DNA of 35,126 nt. It comes from Pseudomonadota bacterium. GTDB taxonomy: Bacteria; Desulfobacterota; Syntrophorhabdia; Syntrophorhabdales; Syntrophorhabdaceae. The position numbers and the translations under genes are program-made. Under the pieces are notes generated by a model. That model was not told the origin of the DNA, did not search any database, and saw nothing but the letters and a program-made list of their open reading frames with translations. Numbering within the stretch: the stretch's first letter is position 1; every line of letters begins with the position of its first letter. The stretch covers positions 1 through 35,126 of the forward strand of contig JAPLKC010000104.1 in the NCBI GenBank assembly GCA_026388255.1. Direction: 5' to 3'. Shown here piece by piece: positions 1-7,191 of this stretch.

Positions 1-2
1 AA

Positions 3-122
3 TACAGGCTTTGGTTTGAACAATTAAGTAATATATTTATTCACTGTGAATACAATCTTGGAAACCTTTTGAATAATGTCTTTATTGGAGTACAGGAAAG
101 CAAAATAAAAGAAGGTTCTTGA
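3..122 (+). CDS. C-terminal end of an upstream gene (partial)
   Basis: A reading frame is open from the first bases of the window and stops with TGA at 120-122, giving a 39-residue tail (begins YRLWFEQLSN, ends SKIKEGS). Its mixed polar and hydrophobic composition looks like real protein, and no competing frame in this stretch looks better. The start lies outside the window, so the family cannot be judged. About 125 bases without a convincing gene separate it from the next start at 247. This is a weak call made from an open frame alone. Confidence 0.4.
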   Translation, partial: YRLWFEQLSNIFIHCEYNLGNLLNNVFIGVQESKIKEGS

Positions 123-246
123 AAATGGTGGGTTCTCCTCTTATTGAAAGTTAAGATATGAATAAAGGCAAAAAATAGTTCCAACGAGTGCGTGCAGCGC
201 ATCCAAAACCTCTGGCTGATGCCCGTGTTCTGCATAAAGGAGAAAA

Positions 247-567
247 ATGAAGAAATGCCCATTCTGTGCTGAAGAGATTCAAGACGAAGCCAATAAATGT
301 AAGCATTGTGGCGAGTTTCTGGATGAGGCCGACCGGTCATCCTTGTCGGGAAAGAAGATTCAATGGTATTTCCGCACATCCTTTATTGTTTTTGCAGTTT
401 GTTGTGTCGGACCCCTCGCGTTGCCGTTGATTTGGTGGCGTCCGCAAACAACGAGGGCCTGGAAAATCGGACTTACAATAGTAATTCTTGTTCTTAGCTG
501 GCTCTTATTCCAAGCAACCCTGAAATCCCTTGATACGCTCAAAGAGTATTACAGGTTAGTTCATTGA
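247..567 (+). CDS. Small zinc-ribbon membrane protein
   Basis: The protein has 106 residues. It opens with a zinc-ribbon: CPFC at residues 4-7 and CKHC at 18-21, the CxxC...CxxC arrangement common to zinc_ribbon_2-type proteins. Two hydrophobic stretches follow, about residues 45-64 and 74-92, separated by a charged turn, so it should be an inner-membrane protein with the zinc finger outside the bilayer. The start is supported by AAAGGAG just upstream of ATG 247. The specific function is unknown; proteins of this layout are common small accessory genes. It sits alone between the tail of the previous gene and an attC-like dyad at about 591-654, so it could itself be a cassette gene. Confidence 0.75.
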   Translation: MKKCPFCAEEIQDEANKCKHCGEFLDEADRSSLSGKKIQWYFRTSFIVFAVCCVGPLALPLIWWRPQTTRAWKIGLTIVILVLSWLLFQATLKSLDTLKEYYRLVH

Positions 568-590
568 AAAATCATAGAATGATTTATAGC

Positions 591-654
591 CATAACAAGT
601 GAATCCAGGATATTTGTCGCTAACGCGCCAAAATCCTGATTCAGGACGTTACGC
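591..654 (+). repeat. attC-like imperfect inverted repeat, site A
   Basis: TAAC at 593-596 and GTTACGC at 648-654 bound a long dyad. Inside, bases 600-611 pair with 633-643 over 11 base pairs with one unpaired C at about 606, leaving unpaired spacers next to the TAAC and GTTA ends and a variable loop of about 21 bases. R-box, spacer, L-box with an extrahelical base, and loop is the architecture known for integron attC sites. The GTTRRRY box is only partly matched and no integrase gene is in view, so this is a structural resemblance. Confidence 0.4.
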
Positions 655-677
655 TTATTAACGACAGAGCAAAATAA

Positions 678-706
678 TTGCCCGCTCTGCTTAAGTATGA
701 TATAAT
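678..706 (+). promoter_or_regulatory. Sigma-70 promoter for the RHH/MazF pair
   Basis: TTGCCC at 678-683, a 17-base spacer and a perfect TATAAT at 701-706 sit 19 bases before the antitoxin start codon. The inverted GTAT...ATAC around the -10 could hold an autoregulatory operator, which is usual for such antitoxins, but that is inference. Confidence 0.55.
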
Positions 707-724
707 GTAATACTACAGGAGGAA

Positions 725-970
725 ATGATGGGCAAAGGAAAGATAGCGATCACACTGGATGAGGAATTTGTTGGCGAACTGGACAGGCTTGTCAATGAAC
801 ATGTTTTTCAAAACCGGAGTCAGGCGATTCAAGAAGCTGTGAGTGAAAAACTGCTGCGTATGAAACACAGCCGACTGACAATGGAGTGTGCCAAACTCGA
901 TCCTGCCTTTGAAAAGGCAATGGCTGAGGAAGGTCTGGCTGAGGATGTGAATCAATGGCCGCAATACTGA
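725..970 (+). CDS. Ribbon-helix-helix (CopG-type) antitoxin
   Basis: The protein has 81 residues. The N-terminal part (KIAITLDEEFVGELDRLV, about residues 5-22, then NRSQAIQEAV at about 31-40) matches a ribbon-helix-helix DNA-binding fold, as in CopG/MazE-like antitoxins. The acidic C-terminal tail would be the toxin-binding segment. Two ATG codons stand in tandem at 725 and 728, preceded by AGGAGG; either could start. The gene overlaps the toxin start by 16 bases, which implies translational coupling, and a good promoter lies directly upstream. The expected role is to neutralise the partner MazF-like RNase and repress the operon. The pair is bracketed by the attC-like sites at 591-654 and 1286-1347. 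Confidence 0.85.
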   Translation: MMGKGKIAITLDEEFVGELDRLVNEHVFQNRSQAIQEAVSEKLLRMKHSRLTMECAKLDPAFEKAMAEEGLAEDVNQWPQY

Positions 971-1290
971 GGGGAGAGATTCGGTGGGCAGACCTTAACC
1001 CCACAAGAGGTCGTGAGCAGTCAGGATTGCGTCCTGTCCTGATCTTGAGTCATGACGTTTTTAACGACCGCTCAGGTACAGTCATAGCTGTGGCAATTAC
1101 GAGCCAACCTCAAAAGGCCGGGTTTCCGTTAACGCTTGAACTTAAAACCATAGGCTTGCCGAAGCGGTCATGGGCTAAGATCAGTCAAATCCGGACACTC
1201 TCTGTTGAAAGGATTGGAAAACTGATCGGTAAAATATCCCGGGAGGAGTTGACCCAAATCATTGAGGGACTGAATGAAATCATTGCGTAA
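955..1290 (+). CDS. MazF/PemK-family endoribonuclease toxin
   Basis: The protein has 111 residues, the usual length of MazF/PemK toxins. The family signature is visible at the N-terminus: RGEIRWADLNPTRGREQSG (about residues 6-24), the GxxxWxxLxP...G-x-EQSGxRPV pattern, followed by RPVLILS. The middle carries the AITSQ and WAKISQIRTLS segments of the SH3-like barrel. Such toxins cleave mRNA at short sequence motifs and are held in check by the cognate antitoxin. The start ATG lies inside the end of the antitoxin gene. The stop TAA at 1288-1290 is also part of the TAAC box of the attC-like site B. Family assignment is firm; cleavage specificity cannot be read from the sequence. Confidence 0.9.
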   Translation: MAAILRGEIRWADLNPTRGREQSGLRPVLILSHDVFNDRSGTVIAVAITSQPQKAGFPLTLELKTIGLPKRSWAKISQIRTLSVERIGKLIGKISREELTQIIEGLNEIIA

Positions 1291-1347
1291 CAAGGCATTT
1301 CAGCTAATCAGCCTGAATCAGGCCTCTCGCTGAATTTTGTGTTATGT
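1286..1347 (+). repeat. attC-like imperfect inverted repeat, site B
   Basis: TAAC at 1288-1291 (overlapping the toxin stop) and GTTA at 1341-1344 bound the element. TTCAGC at 1299-1304 pairs with GCTGAA at 1329-1334, and the interior holds a perfect hairpin GCCTGA-A-TCAGGC at 1311-1323. The left end TAACAAGG and right end CCTCTCGCTGA plus TGTTR are repeated in site C after the VapBC pair. No perfect GTTRRRY box is present, so the attC reading is tentative. Confidence 0.35.
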
Positions 1348-1381
1348 GATCAGAGACGTAATAATATAAAAGGGGGGAAAG

Positions 1382-1411
1382 ATGATGCAATTGAGGAACG
1401 TCATATTATGA
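1382..1411 (+). CDS. Possible nine-codon leader ORF coupled to the methyltransferase
   Basis: A strong purine-rich ribosome site (AGGGGGGAAAG) precedes ATG ATG at 1382-1387. The frame encodes MMQLRNVIL and ends with TGA at 1409-1411, overlapping the methyltransferase ATG at 1408 as ATGA. Ribosomes loaded at the strong site could reinitiate on the methyltransferase. It may equally be chance; no attenuator hairpin is evident. Confidence 0.2.
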   Translation: MMQLRNVIL

Positions 1412-2064
1412 ACATTGCAAAACGGGATTTTGATAAAGAGGCTGCCTCCTGGGATGAGAATCCTGCAAGGGTCAAGTTGACGAAAGATATTGCCAATGCC
1501 ATATCAAAGCAGATTGTATTGACGCCCGATATGGATGTTATGGACTTTGGTTGTGGCACAGGATTATTGACCATCCAACTACAGCCCCTTGTCCGTTCTA
1601 TCACCGGTGTCGACAGTTCGCAGGGGATGCTCGATATATTGAATATGAAGATCGCTAAACTGAAGCTGAACAAGGTTGGCGCTGTACTTATCGATCTTGA
1701 CAAGGGCGATGTTCTGACAGGGAATTATGACCTTGTTTTAAGCAATATGACCCTTCACCATATAAAGGAAATAGAACCTCTTTTCGCTCAATTTTATAAA
1801 GTCACGGCCCCTGGTGGTTATCTGTGTATTGCTGATTTGGACTTGGATGATGGTCAATTTCATGAAGACAAAACCGGCGTATTTCATTTCGGATTTGATC
1901 GGGCAACTCTGCATAAGGTTTTCACGAAAGCGGGGTTTGATGGTGTTCGGAATGTGAGTGCCGCAGAAGTGGTGAAACCGAATATCAATGGAGAAATGAG
2001 GCGGTTTTCAGTATTCATCATGATGGGTCGGAAGCGATCAGGGGAACCTTGGGGACACTCTTAA
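1408..2064 (+). CDS. Class I SAM-dependent methyltransferase
   Basis: The protein has 218 residues when started at ATG 1408, where homologues of this type usually begin (MNIAKRDFDKEAASWDE). Motif I is VMDFGCGTG at residues 44-52, the glycine-rich S-adenosylmethionine loop; GVDSSQGML holds the acidic motif II, and DLVLSNMTLHHI is the post-motif typical of the UbiE/BioC-like Methyltransf_11/25 group. The substrate cannot be inferred. An upstream in-frame start at 1339 falls inside the attC-like element and lacks a ribosome site. GAGGAA at about 1393-1398 and the coupled leader ORF give the initiation signal. The gene stands apart from the following acyltransferase by 33 bases, so co-transcription is possible. 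Confidence 0.85.
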   Translation: MNIAKRDFDKEAASWDENPARVKLTKDIANAISKQIVLTPDMDVMDFGCGTGLLTIQLQPLVRSITGVDSSQGMLDILNMKIAKLKLNKVGAVLIDLDKGDVLTGNYDLVLSNMTLHHIKEIEPLFAQFYKVTAPGGYLCIADLDLDDGQFHEDKTGVFHFGFDRATLHKVFTKAGFDGVRNVSAAEVVKPNINGEMRRFSVFIMMGRKRSGEPWGHS

Positions 2065-2097
2065 AATGTTAAAATGTGATTTTCAAAAAAATTACAA

Positions 2098-3234
2098 ATG
2101 ATTAATAAAGAACGACTTTACTATCTCGACAATCTCAAGGTTTTCCTGATAATTCTGGTTATCATGCATCACGTCGGACAGGCATATGGGTCGACGGGTG
2201 GAATCTGGTTTTATTCATACCCGGGTGAACGAGCAAAACCCTTGGGGCTTCTCTTTCTATTCAATGCGTCATTTTTCATGGGGCTTTTCTTCTTTATTTC
2301 AGGGTATTTCTACCCGGTATCATTCGACCGCCATGGAGCCCGTAAATTTATTATTGACAAACTTATGCGCTTCGGGATTCCGCTGATCTTTGCAGCTCTT
2401 TTCATGATCCCCGTTATGGAATTTGTGAAATATCTTAAATACACAAACTGCATCAGTTTCCAGGATTTCTACATCCAACACTGGTTAAACTTCGCCCCGA
2501 CTACAGCAGTCATTCAAAGTACTCGCAACTTTGGGCATTTGTGGTTTGTAGAACATCTGCTTGTCTACTCAATCCTCTATGCCGCTATTAGAACAGTGTT
2601 GCAAAAACTTGCACCATCCCTATCGATTTCCGCTACCCGTCACGTGCGACTATACGCGATCATTCTCTATATTTTAGCCCTGGGGGTTGTCACGCATCTC
2701 ATGCGGACAACGTGGGGTTTTCCCATAAATAGATGGATCGGATTTCTCGGATTCATACAGATGGAGCCGGCACACATTCCACAGTATCTGTCACTTTTCA
2801 TTTTGGGTATTCTTGTCTACAGATGGTCTTTTTTAGATTCCATCACCACGCCACGCAATATGTTCTGGCTTTTGCCCGGCGTAGGTATCTACGTTATCAC
2901 TATAGTACAACTATATACCACAGGTCGCCAAACTGCTTTCTTCCTGTGGGAATACAGGGAAGCACTTCTCTGCGTAGGGGTCTGCATCGGACTTCTTGCT
3001 CTTTTCAAGACTTTATTTAATCGGACAGGACGTTTTATGCAAATTCTCGCGGATAACGCATTCGGGGCGTACATCTTCCATGTACCGGTAGTGGTCGCGC
3101 TCCAGTTTGCATTTGATCCTGTAAAGGCAGGAGCTTTCACTCTTTTTATGATTGTATCGGTTCTGTCCATACCAGGATCTTTCCTTGTATCGCTCCTTGT
3201 ACGGCTCATCCCTGGAATAAAAAAAATTTTATAA
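2098..3234 (+). CDS. Integral membrane acyltransferase (Acyltransferase_3/OafA-MdoC type)
   Basis: The protein has 378 residues and about ten hydrophobic segments spread along its length. The N-terminus YYLDNLKVFLIILVIMHHVG carries the L-D-x-L-K...hH motif near residue 25 that defines the acyltransferase-3 family, whose members move acetyl, succinyl or other acyl groups across or onto envelope glycans. The conserved FISGYFYP region follows at about residues 67-74. The layout is closest to MdoC/OpgC-like proteins, but the acceptor is unknown. No good ribosome site precedes ATG 2098 (the upstream bases are A-rich), so it may be read through from the methyltransferase. It converges with the sugar kinase gene, leaving only 22 bases between the stops. 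Confidence 0.8.
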   Translation: MINKERLYYLDNLKVFLIILVIMHHVGQAYGSTGGIWFYSYPGERAKPLGLLFLFNASFFMGLFFFISGYFYPVSFDRHGARKFIIDKLMRFGIPLIFAALFMIPVMEFVKYLKYTNCISFQDFYIQHWLNFAPTTAVIQSTRNFGHLWFVEHLLVYSILYAAIRTVLQKLAPSLSISATRHVRLYAIILYILALGVVTHLMRTTWGFPINRWIGFLGFIQMEPAHIPQYLSLFILGILVYRWSFLDSITTPRNMFWLLPGVGIYVITIVQLYTTGRQTAFFLWEYREALLCVGVCIGLLALFKTLFNRTGRFMQILADNAFGAYIFHVPVVVALQFAFDPVKAGAFTLFMIVSVLSIPGSFLVSLLVRLIPGIKKIL

Positions 3235-3256
3235 TTGGTGATAGATTTATTTATTT

Positions 3257-4135
3257 TTAGGATCTGTCCATTTTCTCAATAACATCATCCAGTGAACCAA
3301 TGAATGGACCGGCGGACTCCATCTTGATTGATGCGAGCGCTGCGGCGAACTGAAGCGAGTCTTCAACAGAATGGTCCAGCCGGCGCGCCAGGTACGATCC
3401 CATAACAGTGTCACCGCGACCCATCCTGCCCAGGGTACTCCTGTTGGTAAACTTAGCGAATGTGTTTTCCCCCTTGCTCCGAGCCAGCACCCCCTCTGAA
3501 GAAGTTATTATAGTCTCGGAACTTCCCCAGTCTTCCAGTATATCCGCCTGATCCTGCAGAACATCGGTACCCGTCAGAATTTGCGCCTCCACAGCATCAA
3601 GTTTTACGAAATGTGCCATACTCAGGATTTCTTTTTTCTCCGGCACATCTTTAAGGTAGACGGCTCCTGTCTTATTGTCAGCCTGGAGCACGAAGCCCTG
3701 CATATCCACTGACAAAAGGAATCCGTTTGCTTTCAGTAGCCGCATCAAGTCCATTTGAAACTCGTGGGGACCCATACAGCAAAGGTGCATCAGGCACGGT
3801 TCAAAAGGAGGTATGTCGTTAATAACAAAATTTCCTCCGCCCTTTATAATAAAGGCCTGCCTTTCATCGACATTTGCGGTCTGGAAAACGATACGGTATT
3901 TAGCAACCTCTCCGGGCTGTACGAACAGATCAATACCGGCAGTTTTCAGCGGTTCCAGGAGGTATTTTTCGCTCTCGGAGATTTGTGTCACGGCGGCAAT
4001 CTTTTTTCCCAGACAGGAAGATGCTATTGCAGCAAAGAGTACCGGACTGCCCGGTACGACAAAAGGGGGCCCTTCGAAAGGAACAATTGTACCCGTAGCC
4101 ATGTGACCAATAAATACAATATCGTAATGATTCAT
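3257..4135 (-). CDS. PfkB-family carbohydrate kinase
   Basis: The protein has 292 residues with ATG at 4135, supported by AAAGG upstream; a longer in-frame start at 4180 lacks such a site. The N-terminal half shows the PfkB pattern of a beta-clasp with a substrate-binding PGSPVLFAA segment at about residues 28-36. The C-terminal ATP and anion-hole motif is GRMGRGDTVMGSYLARR, with the catalytic base Asp expected at residue 242 in GRGD (family consensus D-T-x-G-A-G-D). It should phosphorylate a sugar or nucleoside; the specific substrate is not readable. The second motif is slightly atypical because GRGDT replaces GAGD. The gene stands alone with no sugar transporter or isomerase beside it. Confidence 0.8.
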   Translation of the reverse strand: MNHYDIVFIGHMATGTIVPFEGPPFVVPGSPVLFAAIASSCLGKKIAAVTQISESEKYLLEPLKTAGIDLFVQPGEVAKYRIVFQTANVDERQAFIIKGGGNFVINDIPPFEPCLMHLCCMGPHEFQMDLMRLLKANGFLLSVDMQGFVLQADNKTGAVYLKDVPEKKEILSMAHFVKLDAVEAQILTGTDVLQDQADILEDWGSSETIITSSEGVLARSKGENTFAKFTNRSTLGRMGRGDTVMGSYLARRLDHSVEDSLQFAAALASIKMESAGPFIGSLDDVIEKMDRS

Positions 4136-4262
4136 CTTTAACCTTTCAGATTGTAGTTGCCGGCGGACTGGCTGATACACTGACCAATGTATACCACTTT
4201 TTTCGTATACAGTAAAGAGAATAGACGGTGCTCTCGGCCATCAGTTATGCGGTAATGAGGGG

Positions 4263-4340
4263 GAAGAAGATAACGGAAGAAGATAGCGGAAGAAGATAGA
4301 GGAAAAAGATAGCGGAAGAAGATAGAGGAAAAAGATAGCG
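4263..4340. repeat. Six tandem copies of a 13-base purine-rich repeat
   Basis: The unit is GAAGAAGATAGCG with variants (AAC, GAG and AAA changes). Six contiguous units fill 4263-4340 and a partial seventh follows. One strand is nearly all purine. It is non-coding, lying upstream of the kinase gene and downstream of the TetR gene. Confidence 0.85.
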
Positions 4341-4652
4341 GAAAAAAAGGAGTTGCAGTTATAGGTAATGGAAGAGTTATTGAAATTTTTAGGAAGTCCC
4401 CCTTCTCTTCCAGATATATCTACCGTTCTCTACGTACTCTGCGAGAGATAATGCATTTGAATTTTCTTCCGGACATTGCCCGGGTGTCATTCTAATTGTT
4501 TATGAATTCCTCAATGTCAAGAATAAAGATTTGACCCCATTCGTTTTCTCTCAAGAAGCTGAATTGTGTAGAACAGCCTCCATATTGCCTTTACGTGAAT
4601 ATTAATGGTTGCAGCAACTGTTGCTGCAAATATTTGTTGGGAAGGCAGGATA
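4341..4652. other. Intergenic stretch without a recognisable gene
   Basis: Between the 13-base repeat array and the end of the TetR gene I see no reading frame with a ribosome site, no tRNA-like fold and no strong dyad. It may contain the kinase gene promoter region or decayed sequence. Confidence 0.5.
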
Positions 4653-5282
4653 TCAGGCTGTGTGTTTGCGCAGACCTGAGTAGATTAGGGCTGTCACCTT
4701 CTGGGCATGCTCCATAATATTCTCACCCAGCCCTTTGCCTTCGATCTGCCCATTCATGTGTAAGGTTGCGAGACCGTGCACCGTGGACCAGGCAAAAAGA
4801 CCCAACTCCCGAGCGTCTCCTGCAACGATCAGGTCCATATCCTGACATTCTCTCACAAGGTCAGTCAACAGGTCGAGCGCTTTAAGGCTCACCTGTTTGA
4901 GCCCGGGATAGGCGCTCTTCATAGCGAGCATAGGGTGGTACATGACCCTGAAAAATGCAGGGTGCCGAAGCGCAAACTCGACATAGGCCAGTCCGACAGC
5001 CTTCAGCCTCTCCAGGGGGTGATTGGACGAGCTTCCGATGGCTTCTTCCATCTGCACAACCATCAGCCGAAATCCCTCTTCTGCCACCGCTGCCAATAGT
5101 CCTCTCAGATCTCCGAAATGATGGGCAGGCGCCGTATGGCTTACGCCGGCACTACGAGCCGCCTTTCTTAGTGTCAATCCTTCGATTCCTTCTGCTTCCA
5201 TGATTGAAAGCGTGTGTCTTATCAGGGCGTTTCTCAGGTCGCCGTGGTGATAGGGAGTGCTTTTCCTGATTTTTCCTTCCAT
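4653..5282 (-). CDS. TetR/AcrR-family repressor
   Basis: The protein has 209 residues. The N-terminal helix-turn-helix spans about residues 36-58 (GLTLRKAARSAGVSHTAPAHHF), matching the TetR signature, and the preceding helix starts after a basic YHHGDLR segment. The C-terminal part (ALRHPAFFRVMYHP and the later VHGLATLHMNG) resembles the WHG-type ligand-binding domain of TetR proteins. It is transcribed divergently from the aldehyde dehydrogenase at 5412. Two 15-base palindromes between the genes are the likely operators and one overlaps its own -35, so it probably represses both itself and the dehydrogenase until an aldehyde or related ligand binds. Start ATG 5282 has GGAG about 14 bases upstream, which is rather far. 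Confidence 0.9.
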   Translation of the reverse strand: MEGKIRKSTPYHHGDLRNALIRHTLSIMEAEGIEGLTLRKAARSAGVSHTAPAHHFGDLRGLLAAVAEEGFRLMVVQMEEAIGSSSNHPLERLKAVGLAYVEFALRHPAFFRVMYHPMLAMKSAYPGLKQVSLKALDLLTDLVRECQDMDLIVAGDARELGLFAWSTVHGLATLHMNGQIEGKGLGENIMEHAQKVTALIYSGLRKHTA

Positions 5283-5310
5283 AGGTATCTTTTCTCCATT
5301 TTTTTATATT

Positions 5311-5339
5311 ATTATACAAAATGAACTTGACAATGGCAA
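5311..5339 (-). promoter_or_regulatory. Promoter of the TetR gene
   Basis: On the minus strand TTGCCA (5339 to 5334), a 17-base spacer and a perfect TATAAT (5316 to 5311) form a strong sigma-70 promoter. The -35 lies inside operator 1, so bound repressor would block it. Confidence 0.65.
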
Positions 5340-5340
5340 G
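5326..5340. promoter_or_regulatory. TetR operator 1 (imperfect palindrome)
   Basis: CTTGACAATGGCAAG is a dyad with one mismatch per arm. It contains a TTGACA at 5327-5332 on the plus strand and a TTGCCA -35 on the minus strand, so it covers promoters in both directions. Its centre is 40 bases from that of operator 2. Confidence 0.55.
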
Positions 5341-5365
5341 ATAAGTATATATCTTTATATTTAAT

Positions 5366-5380
5366 GTTGACAGTGTCAAG
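5366..5380. promoter_or_regulatory. TetR operator 2 (perfect palindrome)
   Basis: GTTGACAGTGTCAAG contains the perfect 13-base palindrome TTGACA-G-TGTCAA at 5367-5379. The left arm is also a consensus -35 for the dehydrogenase gene, with weak -10 candidates at 5387-5395. The match to operator 1 supports a single regulator binding both. Confidence 0.6.
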
Positions 5381-5411
5381 ATTAAATAATAAAACAAAAA
5401 AAGGAGGCGCC

Positions 5412-6794
5412 ATGAATAAGCCCGAATTAGGCATAGCAGATAGACAACGAGAGTTCTTTTACTCCCGATCCGTAAGGAACGTCGAATTCCGTCTTGAACA
5501 ACTTCATGTTCTCAAGAGGATCATCATAGATCACGAAGCGAGGATTCTGGAGGCACTAAATAAGGACCTGCAGAAACCGGAGGCGGAGGCGTATACGAGC
5601 GAAATAGCCCCGGTACTTCATGAGATCGATCTTGCGTTAAAACATCTGAGGTCGTGGAGCAAGCCTGAGAGGGTCCGGACGCCCCGTATTCTGTACCCCG
5701 GCTCGAGCGCCATTTACCGCGAGCCCTACGGCAGCGTTCTTATCATAGCCCCCTGGAATTATCCTTTTCAGCTTGCAATGATCCCCCTGGTTGGCGCCAT
5801 GGCGGCCGGCAATTGTGCGGTGCTCAAGCCGTCGGAGATATCGTCTTTTACTTCAAGAGCCATGGCAGAGATGATAGGCGCCTCTTTTGATCCATCTTAC
5901 GTTACCGTTATCGAAGGAGGGGTTGACCTGACACATCAGCTTCTCTCTCAGCACTTCGATTGTATCTTCTTCACCGGCAGTTCTCGCATTGGAAAAATCG
6001 TCATGGAAGCTGCGGCTAAATATCTGACACCTGTTGTACTTGAGCTTGGCGGAAAAAATCCCTGCATCGTCGATAAAGATGTGGACGTGGAAAAGACGGC
6101 CCGCAGAATCGTATGGGGAAAGTACTTTAATGCCGGACAAACATGTCTGGCCCCTGACTATCTTCTGGTGCATAAGGCAGTCAAGGAAAAACTGATAGAT
6201 GCCATAAGACTGACGATCGAGAGATTCTACGGCAACGAGCCTTTTCAAAGCCCCGATTATGCGCGGATTATCAACCAACAACATTTTGTACGCCTGTCGG
6301 CGCTATTGAAGGAAGGGGAGATTGTTGTAGGAGGTGCTACAGATTCGACAGCCCGCTATATCGCGCCAACGGTTATTGAGAAAGTTTCCTGGAACAACAA
6401 CATCATGTCGGAGGAAATATTCGGTCCCCTCCTGCCGGTCCTCGATTACGAGGACATCACAGAGGTCATTGAATTGCTTCAAAGAAAATCCAAGCCATTA
6501 GCTTTGTATTTTTTCTCGCGGAACAAGCAATATCAAAAAAGAATTCTTAGCGAACTTTCAAGTGGAGGCGTGAGCATCAATGACACCATGGCTCATATTC
6601 AGAATGTATGTCTGCCCTTCGGCGGTGTAGGTGAAAGCGGCATGGGTGAGTACCACGGAAAAGCAAGTTTCGATGTCTTATCACACAAGAAGGCCGTGCT
6701 CAAGCGATCCTTCTTCGCTGATCCTCAAATGAAATACCCGCCCTACAGAACCCCGCTCAAGTATCTAAAGAAAGTGCTAAAATTCCTTTATTAA
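5412..6794 (+). CDS. Aldehyde dehydrogenase, class 3 (ALDH3/fatty or aryl aldehyde type)
   Basis: The protein has 460 residues, short like ALDH3 enzymes (classical ALDHs have about 490-500). ATG 5412 has a strong AAAGGAGG. Catalytic residues are all visible: APWNYP with Asn115, the general-base Glu211 in VLELGGKNP, and the nucleophile Cys245 in GQTCLAPDY; FTGS at 187-190 belongs to the NAD(P)-binding region. The Cys-Leu-Ala-Pro-Asp-Tyr context is typical of ALDH3/coniferyl aldehyde dehydrogenase relatives. It oxidises an aldehyde to the acid with NAD(P). The C-terminus is a basic-hydrophobic tail (KYLKKVLKFLY) that might touch the membrane as in fatty ALDHs. It is divergent from its probable repressor. 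Substrate is not determinable. Confidence 0.9.
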   Translation: MNKPELGIADRQREFFYSRSVRNVEFRLEQLHVLKRIIIDHEARILEALNKDLQKPEAEAYTSEIAPVLHEIDLALKHLRSWSKPERVRTPRILYPGSSAIYREPYGSVLIIAPWNYPFQLAMIPLVGAMAAGNCAVLKPSEISSFTSRAMAEMIGASFDPSYVTVIEGGVDLTHQLLSQHFDCIFFTGSSRIGKIVMEAAAKYLTPVVLELGGKNPCIVDKDVDVEKTARRIVWGKYFNAGQTCLAPDYLLVHKAVKEKLIDAIRLTIERFYGNEPFQSPDYARIINQQHFVRLSALLKEGEIVVGGATDSTARYIAPTVIEKVSWNNNIMSEEIFGPLLPVLDYEDITEVIELLQRKSKPLALYFFSRNKQYQKRILSELSSGGVSINDTMAHIQNVCLPFGGVGESGMGEYHGKASFDVLSHKKAVLKRSFFADPQMKYPPYRTPLKYLKKVLKFLY

Positions 6795-7132
6795 AAAATA
6801 GAAACCATTGCTAAAAATATACTGAAACCTCCCCAAAGCCTATATAGGCAGGGAAATGAAGGGGCCAGGATAGAAAGCTCTTCAACCCTTGTAAACCGAA
6901 GCCGGTCCTTGTTTTGCTGATTCTCCGCAACAGTTTCGGAGAATTTGGAAATGCCCGAAAAAGACTGCCTCTTAGATAGGACCAAGGGGATTTTTTTAAG
7001 AGAATAAATAGCTTTGAAAAATAGAGAGATCATAGACGCGGAACAAACAACAAAGAAGAAATTGCCCAACTCAAGCTGATGCAGCCAACCTGCGACGCAG
7101 GTGGTTGATGGCCATGTTACCTCAAAATATTA
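6795..7132. other. Intergenic region with two dyads
   Basis: No convincing gene is present. ATTCTCCG at 6920-6927 pairs perfectly with CGGAGAAT at 6937-6944 over a nine-base loop; it lacks a T-run, so terminator function for the dehydrogenase is doubtful. A perfect 15-base palindrome, ACCTGCG-A-CGCAGGT, lies at 7088-7102, within GCCCAAC (7058 onward) ... GTTACCT, a faint attC-like frame upstream of VapBC. Confidence 0.4.
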
Positions 7133-7170
7133 TTGACAGGATGCATATGAAGGATGCATACTAATGCATA
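7133..7170 (+). promoter_or_regulatory. VapBC promoter with repeated ATGCAT motifs
   Basis: TTGACA at 7133-7138 is followed 18 bases later by CATACT (7157-7162) as a possible -10. Across it the palindromic hexamer ATGCAT occurs three times, at 7141, 7154 and 7164, twice as AGGATGCATA. These are good candidates for VapB/VapBC autoregulatory operator sites. Confidence 0.45.
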
Positions 7171-7191
7171 TTACTTTTGAGGTGATCGTAT

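Noticed and set aside
181-237. Another attC-like site upstream of the zinc-ribbon gene (CCAAC ... GTGTTCTGC)
   Set aside because: Only a CAGC/GCTG core pairs; the outer boxes are not complementary and there is no GTTRRRY match.
4263-4340. CRISPR array
   Set aside because: The 13-base units are contiguous with no spacers, so it is a tandem repeat; no other regularly spaced repeat array was seen in the window.
7058-7128. attC-like left border of the VapBC pair (GCCCAAC ... GTTACCT)
   Set aside because: GCCCAAC fits RYYYAAC, but the arms do not pair with the right end; only the central 15-base palindrome is solid.
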